Origin: Actinomycetes bacterium
Lineage (GTDB): Bacteria; Actinomycetota; Coriobacteriia; Coriobacteriales; JAEZZM01
NCBI GenBank assembly: GCA_023418575.1
Contig: JAEZZM010000014.1
Span: forward strand, 1 to 29,908
DNA: 29,908 nucleotides
Reading direction: 5' to 3'
Below, piece after piece: positions 24,515 to 29,908 of the stretch (position 1 is its first letter; every line of letters begins with the position of its first letter). A program made the position numbers and the translations under genes. The notes below the pieces were generated by a model. The model was not told the origin of the DNA, did no database searches, and was given only the letters and a program-made list of their open reading frames with translations.

Positions 24515-24957
24515 GCTAGCTCAACCGTCCCTCCAGCAGCTTCAATCTTTTCTTTAGCAGAAGCTGAGAACTTATCGAGTTTTACGGTAAGTTTCTTAGA
24601 GCACTCGCCTGAACCCAAAACCTTTACCAAAGTAGATTCTGACTTAATAATGCCCTTTTCAACCAAGCTCTTGTGATCTACTTGATCACCATCATTAAAT
24701 ACAGCACAAAGACGCTCTACATTTACTGGAGCATATTCTGTACGGTTATGGTTAATAAAACCAGGGAGCTTTGGAAGACGCATAGCGAGAACAGTCTGTC
24801 CTCCCTCAAATCCTGCGCCTTTGCCGCCACCTGCACGTGATTTTTGACCATTCATACCACGGCCAGCGGTCTTACCCCAACCGGAGCCATGTCCACGACC
24901 GACGCGCTTGCGACCCTTAGTGGATCCAGCAGCCGGTGCAAGTTGATTCAACTGCAT
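24508..24957 (-). CDS. rplO: 50S ribosomal protein L15
   Basis: Late-assembly large-subunit protein. 149 residues: basic, glycine-rich N-terminus (GSTKGRKRVGRGHGSGWGKT, AGRGMNGQKSRAGGG) and a globular end with KLTVKLDKFSASAKEKIEAA GGTVEL. Normal length. Eleven bases after rpmD, coupled to secY by overlap. Confidence 0.97.
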   Translation of the reverse strand: MQLNQLAPAAGSTKGRKRVGRGHGSGWGKTAGRGMNGQKSRAGGGKGAGFEGGQTVLAMRLPKLPGFINHNRTEYAPVNVERLCAVFNDGDQVDHKSLVEKGIIKSESTLVKVLGSGECSKKLTVKLDKFSASAKEKIEAAGGTVELAC

Positions 24958-24968
24958 AATGTGACTCC

Positions 24969-25145
24969 TTAAATCTCTTCAACCTCTACAAGGTGCTTTA
25001 CCTTGAAGATCATTCCGCGAATAGCAGGATTATCCTGATGCTCTACAACGTCATTTATCTTTTTAAGGCCTAAAGCTTGAAGGGTCTTGCCCTGATCAGC
25101 TTTGCGACCAATGGAGCTTTTAACTTGCTTAATACGGAGCGCCAT
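24969..25145 (-). CDS. rpmD: 50S ribosomal protein L30
   Basis: 58 residues from ATG 25145: MALRIKQVKSSIGRKADQGK, TLQALGLKKINDVVEHQDNP, AIRGMIFKVKHLVEVEEI. A longer in-frame start at 25166 would run over the rpsE end and is rejected, because AAGGAG lies about seven bases before ATG 25145. One base separates it from the rpsE stop. Confidence 0.97.
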   Translation of the reverse strand: MALRIKQVKSSIGRKADQGKTLQALGLKKINDVVEHQDNPAIRGMIFKVKHLVEVEEI

Positions 25146-25146
25146 A

Positions 25147-25668
25147 TTAGTTCTCCTTACCAACAAACATCTCGCCTACGCTTACGCCACGACGAGCTGC
25201 AACCTCTTGAGGGCTTGAAAGTTGTTTGAGACCTTCGGCAGCAGCCTTAACAATGTTAAGAGCGTTATCAGTGCCCAAAGACTTAGACAAAACATCTTTG
25301 ATTCCAGCTAACTCAAAGAGTGCACGTACAGGACCACCAGCAATAACGCCGGTACCCTCAGTAGCAGGCTTAATTAATACGCGGCCTGCACCATACTCAC
25401 CATATACCTCGTGAGGAACGGTTCCTTCCTCAGTTACAGGTACATAGAACATATTCTTCTTAGCGTCATCAATACCTTTTTGGATAGCCTGAGGAACCTC
25501 TGCAGACTTACCCATACCTACGCCAATGTTTCCCTTACCGTCTCCAACTACTACAAGAGCACTTAAAGAGAAACGACGACCACCCTTAACAACCTTAGAT
25601 ACACGGTTGATAAATACAACGCGCTCTTGGAGTTCAGGAGTGGTGTTCTGGTTGTTATTACGAGCCAT
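25147..25668 (-). CDS. rpsE: 30S ribosomal protein S5
   Basis: Involved in decoding accuracy and mRNA helicase activity at the entry tunnel. 173 residues: ERVVFINRVSKVVKGGRRFS, LSALVVVGDGKGNIGVGMGK (the S5 double-stranded RNA-binding part), then VLIKPATEGTGVIAGGPVRA and ARRGVSVGEMF. Normal length, ATG start, 11 bases after rplR. Confidence 0.98.
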   Translation of the reverse strand: MARNNNQNTTPELQERVVFINRVSKVVKGGRRFSLSALVVVGDGKGNIGVGMGKSAEVPQAIQKGIDDAKKNMFYVPVTEEGTVPHEVYGEYGAGRVLIKPATEGTGVIAGGPVRALFELAGIKDVLSKSLGTDNALNIVKAAAEGLKQLSSPQEVAARRGVSVGEMFVGKEN

Positions 25669-25679
25669 GTTTGCTCCTC

Positions 25680-26048
25680 CTAGAACTTAAGACCTGCGTC
25701 ACGAGCAGCGTCAGCCAATGCTTGAATACGACCGTGATAGAGACGGCCACCGCGATCAAATACTACCTCGGTAATACCAGCCTCAAGAGCACGCTTAGCT
25801 ACCAGCTCACCAACAAACTTTGCGGCTTCTTTATTAGAGCCAAGCTTGGATTGAGCTTTGAACTCTGCATCAAGAGAAGATGCTGAGCATAAAGTCTTTC
25901 CAGCTACGTCATCTACGATCATGGCATAGATGTTTGCATTGGTACGGTTAACACGAAGACGTGGACGTGCAGCAGTACCAGAGATCTTAGAGCGAATTCT
26001 AGTCTGGCGACGTCTTAGGCCAGCCTTCTTCGCCTTACATTTGTTCAT
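25680..26048 (-). CDS. rplR: 50S ribosomal protein L18
   Basis: Binds 5S rRNA with L5 and L25. 122 residues: basic N-terminus (KAKKAGLRRRQTRIRSKISG), RPRLRVNRTNANIYAMIVDD, and the conserved end DRGGRLYHGRIQALADAARD AGLKF. Normal length. Preceded by a 60-base gap with a small hairpin. Confidence 0.97.
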   Translation of the reverse strand: MNKCKAKKAGLRRRQTRIRSKISGTAARPRLRVNRTNANIYAMIVDDVAGKTLCSASSLDAEFKAQSKLGSNKEAAKFVGELVAKRALEAGITEVVFDRGGRLYHGRIQALADAARDAGLKF

Positions 26049-26065
26049 TACTAACTCCAGCTTCT

Positions 26066-26083
26066 GACATCTAACAGGATGTC
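26066..26083 (-). promoter_or_regulatory. Hairpin between rplF and rplR
   Basis: Perfect GACATC/GATGTC 6-base stem with a 6-base loop in the 60-base gap, 18 bases before the rplR start. No T-run, so not a terminator. May affect translation or message stability. Confidence 0.4.
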
Positions 26084-26108
26084 GTACTTATTACTAAAGA
26101 GCTTTACC

Positions 26109-26645
26109 TTACTTAGCAGCCTTACCAAGCTTGCGACGTACGTGCTCACCTTCATAGCGAACACCTTTGCCCTTATAAGGCTCAGGAGGACGGATGCCGC
26201 GAATCTCAGCTGCAATCTGTCCAACCTTCTGCTTATCAATACCAGAGATGACGATCTTGGTTTGAGCAGGGGTTTCAAAAGTGATGCCCTCTGGAGGGGT
26301 AACGCTTACAGGATGAGAAAAACCAAGAGAAAGATCAAGGTTATTTCCCTTAAGCGCTGCACGATAACCAACACCTACAAGCTCTAAAGACTTGCTGTAA
26401 CCCTGAGAAACACCAATAACCATGTTGTTAATAAGAGTACGAGTAAGTCCATGAAGTGAACGAGCCTCACGAGAATCATCAGGGCGGCTAACGCTGATCT
26501 GACCATCCTCAAATGAGATTGTTAAAAGTGAAGCAAACGTTTGGGTCAGTTCACCCTTAGGGCCCTTAACGCTTACTGTAGAACCGTCGACCTTAACCTC
26601 GACCCCAGCTGGGACCGCGATAGGCTGCTTACCGATACGAGACAC
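26109..26645 (-). CDS. rplF: 50S ribosomal protein L6
   Basis: Binds 23S rRNA near the factor-binding site. 178 residues from GTG 26645, which gives the conserved start (M)SRIGKQPIAVPAGV; AAAGGAG lies five bases upstream. A longer frame to 26678 adds an 11-residue head that family members lack. Other motifs: GLTRTLINNMVIGVSQGYSK, LELVGVGYRAALKG, and the end IRGIRPPEPYKGKGVRYEGE, HVRRKLGKAAK. Confidence 0.97.
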   Translation of the reverse strand: MSRIGKQPIAVPAGVEVKVDGSTVSVKGPKGELTQTFASLLTISFEDGQISVSRPDDSREARSLHGLTRTLINNMVIGVSQGYSKSLELVGVGYRAALKGNNLDLSLGFSHPVSVTPPEGITFETPAQTKIVISGIDKQKVGQIAAEIRGIRPPEPYKGKGVRYEGEHVRRKLGKAAK

Positions 26646-26671
26646 GGTGGCTCCTTTCTTAGTCCGTCTAA

Positions 26672-27073
26672 TTACCAAACGTATGCAATAACTTCTCCGC
26701 CAACGCCAGCTTTGCGTGCGTCACGGTCAGTCATTACACCTTTGGAAGTCGAGATGATTGCAGTACCAAGGCCACCAAGAACGCGAGGAAGGTCTTCCTT
26801 ACCTGCATAAATTCTTAGACCTGGTTTTGAAATACGGCGAATACCACGGATAACTTTCTCACCGCGCTTTTTGCCGTACTTGAGGGTGATGTGCAATTGC
26901 TTTTGAGGCTCTACTTCTTCAACCTCAAACTCAGCAATATAACCCTCTTCTTTCATAATGCGAGCAATTTCAACAAGCTTCTTGCTAGAAGGCATGGAAA
27001 CTGCTGGCTTGTTCGCAGAATTCGCGTTGCGAATACGCGTGAGCATATCTGCGATAGGATCAGTAACGCTCAT
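26672..27073 (-). CDS. rpsH: 30S ribosomal protein S8
   Basis: Primary 16S rRNA-binding protein (helix 21); in E. coli it represses the spc operon. 133 residues: MSVTDPIADMLTRIRNANSA, FIVEVEEVEPQ-type middle (AEFEVEEVEPQKQLHITLKY), and the RNA-contact end GLGTAIISTSKGVMTDRDAR. Normal length; ATG with AGGAGG upstream. Confidence 0.98.
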   Translation of the reverse strand: MSVTDPIADMLTRIRNANSANKPAVSMPSSKKLVEIARIMKEEGYIAEFEVEEVEPQKQLHITLKYGKKRGEKVIRGIRRISKPGLRIYAGKEDLPRVLGGLGTAIISTSKGVMTDRDARKAGVGGEVIAYVW

Positions 27074-27114
27074 TTTTCCTCCTATGGTTCCGGATGAACA
27101 AAAGCCAACTGGTT

Positions 27115-27137
27115 CACAGCAACCCTTAGCCGCTGTG
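27115..27137 (-). promoter_or_regulatory. Hairpin upstream of rpsH
   Basis: CACAGC/GCTGTG perfect 6-base stem, 11-base loop, within the unusually long 90-base gap between rpsN and rpsH. No T-run. Possible control site, perhaps for S8; no match to the known S8 site was established. Confidence 0.35.
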
Positions 27138-27163
27138 CCTCGTCAGCTTGCTTCCTGGGTAGC

Positions 27164-27349
27164 TTACCAGCTTGCTTTGCGGACGCCAGGAAGTTCGCCA
27201 CGCAGAGCCAACTCACGAAGACAAACACGACAAAGACCGAACTGACGGAAATAACCGCGGGGACGGCCACAACGCTGGCAACGATTGTGCTGGCGGGTCG
27301 AGAATTTGGGATCGCGGTTGCCCTTGGCGACCATCGATTTCTTAGCCAC
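27164..27349 (-). CDS. rpsN: 30S ribosomal protein S14, type Z (zinc-binding)
   Basis: 61 residues, the short zinc form. Cys24-x2-Cys27-x12-Cys40-x2-Cys43 (RCQRCGRPRGYFRQFGLCRV) holds the zinc. End RGELPGVRKASW is conserved. The start is GTG 27349 with AAGGAGG four bases upstream. Between rplE and rpsH as usual. Confidence 0.98.
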   Translation of the reverse strand: MAKKSMVAKGNRDPKFSTRQHNRCQRCGRPRGYFRQFGLCRVCLRELALRGELPGVRKASW

Positions 27350-27400
27350 ACTTCCTCCTTATTCAGCGGCAGGATTGCCGCAAGATTCAATACTAGTCCT

Positions 27401-27943
27401 TTATTTCTTAAAAGGGAAACCAAATGCTACAAGTAAAGCTTTTGCTTCTTCATCAGTTTTTGCTGTGGTAACAAAGGTGATATCCATACCACGAACCTTG
27501 TCTACCTGCTCAAACTCAATCTCAGGGAAGATCATTTGCTCAGTAATACCCATTGAGAAATTACCGCGACCATCAAATGACTTATCAGAAATTCCACGAA
27601 AATCACGGATACGAGGAATTGCAGTTGAAGTCAAACGATCAAAGAACTCCCACATACGGTCACCGCGCAGAGTAACCTTTGCACCAATGGGCATGCCGGT
27701 GCGAAGCTTAAAGCTAGCAATTGACTTACGGGCACGAGTGATCATAGGCTGCTGACCGGTGATTGCACGAAGGTCTGCAACGGCAGCATCAAGAGCTTTA
27801 CCATCTGTTGCAGCTTCACCAACACCCATGTTAACAACGATCTTCTCAAAACGAGGGATCTCGTTAACATTCTTATAGCCAAACTTCTCCTGAAGCTCTG
27901 CCATAACTTTGGACTTGTATGTCTCTTTTAAACGAGGTGCCAT
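27401..27943 (-). CDS. rplE: 50S ribosomal protein L5
   Basis: Binds 5S rRNA and contacts the P-site tRNA. 180 residues: YKSKVMAELQEKFGYKNVNE, KIVVNMGVGEAATDGKALDA, KSIASFKLRTGMPIGAKVTL and the end IVTTAKTDEEAKALL-like MDITFVTTAKTDEEAKALLV. ATG 27943 with AAGGAG upstream. It is the first gene of the unit here: L24 and L14, which usually precede it, are absent, and a structured 240-base leader lies upstream. Confidence 0.98.
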   Translation of the reverse strand: MAPRLKETYKSKVMAELQEKFGYKNVNEIPRFEKIVVNMGVGEAATDGKALDAAVADLRAITGQQPMITRARKSIASFKLRTGMPIGAKVTLRGDRMWEFFDRLTSTAIPRIRDFRGISDKSFDGRGNFSMGITEQMIFPEIEFEQVDKVRGMDITFVTTAKTDEEAKALLVAFGFPFKK

Positions 27944-27968
27944 TTTTACTCCTTACATGGGGTTTTAA

Positions 27969-28027
27969 GTGCAGGATTTCTAACCCTACACCTCTCAACA
28001 GGAAGTTGGCCTCTTACCTGTTAAGAG
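27969..28027 (-). promoter_or_regulatory. rplE leader with two consecutive hairpins
   Basis: Minus-strand RNA: hairpin 1, CTCTTAACAGG/CCTGTTGAGAG (28017-28027 with 27992-28002), 11 pairs with one G-U, 14-base loop; hairpin 2, GTGTAGG/CCTGCAC (27985-27991 with 27969-27975), 7 pairs with one G-U. A shorter alternative, CTCTTA/TAAGAG, competes with hairpin 1. No T-run follows either. Suits ribosomal protein feedback control. Confidence 0.5.
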
Positions 28028-28048
28028 CCAATCAAAAAATACTGTCAA
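28020..28048 (-). promoter_or_regulatory. Possible promoter of the rplE cluster (good -35 only)
   Basis: TTGACA lies at 28043-28048 on the minus strand, but at 16-18 bases the -10 positions read TCTTAA, CTTAAC or TTAACA, all poor. The position, just before the leader hairpins, is where a promoter is needed. The rest of 28049-28183 shows no gene. Confidence 0.35.
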
Positions 28049-28183
28049 TTTAAGGCACAGCAAAGCTAGCCTCAAAAAAGACACGTAGTTCAGAATATCA
28101 ATAACTTGCTTGTATAACAAGTCTTTAGCTGGGAAAGTGCTATGTATTAACAAATGTGCAAAGTTCCTACATAAGTTTTAAAG

Positions 28184-29083
28184 CTAGTCATCTAGTTTTA
28201 AAGCAGTAACAAAGTGTTTAATATGCTCAGCCTTTATATTATCCTCATGAACAACCAGATAAAATGATCTCAAGCTGTTTGGACCCAGATCTAGGGCCTG
28301 CATAAGCCCTTGTTTTACATAGTCTTTTACTACGTATTCCGATAAAATCGAAGCGCCCAAACCAGCACAAATACTCTTACATATAGCCTCTTGGCTTTCC
28401 ATATAAGCCACTATAGTAAGCTCACTCATCTCAATCTCAAGATCTTCAAAGATCTTGAGGCTTGCTTCTCTTGTTCCTGATCCTCCCTCACGCAAAATCA
28501 AGGGCTTACTAAGAAGTATCTCCCTGAGTTTTGACTTAGGTGTATCTTTTTCTACATTAAGGTGATCAAGACTTTTCCTACCAGGCAAAGCAAGAACCAA
28601 GCGCTCATCCATAAGCTTATAAAAGTGACATGATTTCATCTCCATACGTGCACCCACAATAGCGCAGTCTAAGAGCTTATCCGAAACCATGGATATAAGA
28701 TCGATACTATCTGCTTGTTTTACAATATAGCGTCCTCTTGGATACTCTTTATGCAGCTTTGTTAACACCTGGGGAATTATATGAACAGAAGGTACGGCAG
28801 AGGCGCCCAAACTTAAAACGCGCTCCTGCTTGTCTTGCAGTTGTTCATGTAAGCGATGTTCTTGCTTTAAAACTGTACTGCAAAACTTATAAAACTTTTG
28901 TCCAGCCTGAGTGAGCTCCATTGGTCTTTTGCTTCTATCAAAAAGCTCTACGCCCAGTTCAAATTCAAGTTTTTGGATTTGTGTGCTAAGCATAGGCTGA
29001 CTACAAAACAAAAGACGGGCAGCTTTAGATACACTACCTTCTTCCACCACAGCTTTAAATTGTTCTAACTGTCTAAACTCCAT
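28184..29083 (-). CDS. LysR-type transcriptional regulator
   Basis: 299 residues. An N-terminal winged helix-turn-helix (1-60: MEFRQLEQFKAVVEEGSVSK, AARLLFCSQPMLSTQIQKLE, FELGVELFDRSKR) is followed by a linker helix and a two-lobed effector domain (about 90-295; LREGGSGTREASLKIFEDL recalls the CysL/CbbR branch). Effector unknown. ATG 29083 has GGGGAT about seven bases upstream. It is divergent from the gene at 29247, so that gene is its likely target. It occupies the place before rplE where rplN-rplX are expected. Confidence 0.93.
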   Translation of the reverse strand: MEFRQLEQFKAVVEEGSVSKAARLLFCSQPMLSTQIQKLEFELGVELFDRSKRPMELTQAGQKFYKFCSTVLKQEHRLHEQLQDKQERVLSLGASAVPSVHIIPQVLTKLHKEYPRGRYIVKQADSIDLISMVSDKLLDCAIVGARMEMKSCHFYKLMDERLVLALPGRKSLDHLNVEKDTPKSKLREILLSKPLILREGGSGTREASLKIFEDLEIEMSELTIVAYMESQEAICKSICAGLGASILSEYVVKDYVKQGLMQALDLGPNSLRSFYLVVHEDNIKAEHIKHFVTALKLDD

Positions 29084-29131
29084 ACTTCATCCCCTTATGA
29101 AGCTCTAAAGCATATTTCCCCATGACATTTT

Positions 29132-29143
29132 TTATAATTATAA
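29132..29143. promoter_or_regulatory. Palindromic operator overlapping the -10 box of the LysR gene
   Basis: TTATAATTATAA is a perfect 12-base palindrome of the T-N-A type bound by LysR proteins. It contains a consensus TATAAT (29135-29140) in minus orientation, 52 bases before the regulator start, with only a weak -35 (TTATCC). Suits autorepression and control of the divergent gene. An alternative view is a plain AT-rich promoter. Confidence 0.45.
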
Positions 29144-29246
29144 CTAAGTCTCATCGTTGGGATAAATAGTATATTGTTTTAACACCTTATGATATTGCCC
29201 CTCATGAGATAAGTATACAAATGAGACTTGAGCAGCTGAGATATCT

Positions 29247-29908
29247 ATGTTTATACTTTTTACCAAAGCGCCCCGCTTAGGCTTTGCTAAGCAGCGCTGC
29301 CAAGCTTTTCTTGAAGAGCATGAGGCTTTTATACTTGCACAAGAGCTTATCTCTTCTACTCTTCGCTGTCTTGATGAAACTGGCTTGCCCTATACCATAC
29401 ACTATGCTGGCAATATAACTGATTTTGGCTTTCTTACATCTTCTCATACACTCCCTAAGAAAGCTTATACTAGAAATGCAAGCTTTATTAAACAAGCCGC
29501 AGGAGATCTAGGCCAACGCATGAAGAAGGCTTTAGAATATGAAGCTGCGCGATCCACAAACAATGAACCTCTTATATTATTAGGCTCAGATCTTATTGGC
29601 CTGCAAAGTCAAGAGCTTATAAAGCTCGATCATATCTATAGAAAGGCCAGTAAAGCAAATCATGTAATAAGCCTAGCTCCTTGCAAAGATGGAGGATTTG
29701 GCCTTATCGGCATGAATAGCGCACTTTTAAGCGGCACTGTGGCACAAACAGAGATCTTGGATAAGATTTTTCTGCAGATGCAGTGGTCACATGCTTCTGT
29801 ATTTAAGCAGCTTAGCCAAAGAATTTTTGAGCAAGATCTTGAGCTTTATATACCTTTTAAATTGAGCGATATTGACTATATAGAAGATCTACTAAGCTAT
29901 GAGCTGGG
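29247..29908 (+). CDS. DUF2064/TIGR04282-like glycosyl/nucleotidyl transferase (3' end outside window)
   Basis: 220 codons are open to the right edge. The GT-A-like pattern is: LFTKAPRLGFAKQRC (4-18), QAAGDLGQRMKKAL (about 87-100), ILLGSDLIGL (about 114-123), SLAPCKDGGFGLIGM (about 145-159), WSHASVFKQL and SDIDYIEDLLSYEL. These align by eye with selenodomain-associated transferase 1 proteins (F-x-K-x-P-x-x-G-x-x-K-T-R, G-x-D-x-P-x-L, DGGYxLIG, DVDTPEDL). The KTRL motif is KQRC here and the GSDxP proline is missing. Start ATG 29247 has no strong ribosome site. Substrate unknown. The only plus-strand gene found. Confidence 0.75.
   Translation, partial: MFILFTKAPRLGFAKQRCQAFLEEHEAFILAQELISSTLRCLDETGLPYTIHYAGNITDFGFLTSSHTLPKKAYTRNASFIKQAAGDLGQRMKKALEYEAARSTNNEPLILLGSDLIGLQSQELIKLDHIYRKASKANHVISLAPCKDGGFGLIGMNSALLSGTVAQTEILDKIFLQMQWSHASVFKQLSQRIFEQDLELYIPFKLSDIDYIEDLLSYEL

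Noticed and set aside
27082..27423. Minus-strand frame overlapping rpsN in another register
   Set aside because: It lies over S14, whose zinc motif and ribosome site are certain; the alternative product has no recognisable feature.

Overview
This window looks like chromosome of a low-GC (roughly 40% by eye) Gram-positive of the Coriobacteriia, most like the Atopobiaceae. The basis is the character of the ribosomal proteins and RpoA, the zinc-binding S14 and L36, the alanine/glutamate-rich tail on L17, and remnants of an IS1249-like element. This placement rests on recalled protein character, not on a search. Nearly every gene is on the minus strand; only the last, partial gene is on the plus strand.

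Layout from left to right. (1) 1-4109: a giant secreted surface protein, cut by the window edge, with a signal peptide, calcium-binding-type Asp repeats, an esterase/lipase-like domain (GHSLGG) and an exact 157-residue repeat array with proline-rich spacers. (2) 4368-8488: a housekeeping block, pth, prs, glmU, truA. (3) 8526-12650: a six-gene accessory operon behind a near-consensus promoter. It encodes a small secreted DUF2712-like protein, two unrelated ABC-2-type permeases, an ATPase with Glu in place of the Q-loop Gln (a hallmark of lantibiotic-immunity/BcrA-type transporters), and two membrane-anchored extracytoplasmic proteins. This is the best candidate for a poorly described system. 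(4) 12.7-14.9 kb: an AT-rich stretch with degenerate IS1249-like pieces around one orphan membrane protein.

(5) 14988-18478: the alpha operon, rpmJ-rpsM-rpsK-rpsD-rpoA-rplQ, ending in a strong terminator, with infA upstream as its own unit. (6) 18718-21441: a NitT/TauT/SsuABC-type ABC importer inserted between infA and map, where these are usually adjacent. Its leader can form two mutually exclusive hairpins, one of which hides the ribosome binding site. (7) 21648-27943: rplE-rpsN-rpsH-rplF-rplR-rpsE-rpmD-rplO-secY, a terminator, then adk-map. The spc cluster starts at rplE; rplN and rplX are not upstream. (8) 28184-29908: a LysR-type regulator divergent from a DUF2064-type (TIGR04282-like) nucleotidyl/glycosyl transferase cut by the right edge.

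The translation genes supply ribosome parts, RNA polymerase alpha, the Sec channel, and N-terminal Met and AMP/ADP metabolism. GlmU feeds cell wall synthesis. Prs, Pth and TruA support nucleotide and tRNA metabolism. The accessory genes deal with the outside of the cell: adhesion or lipolysis, likely peptide export or immunity, and nutrient import. No tRNA, rRNA or CRISPR array was seen.
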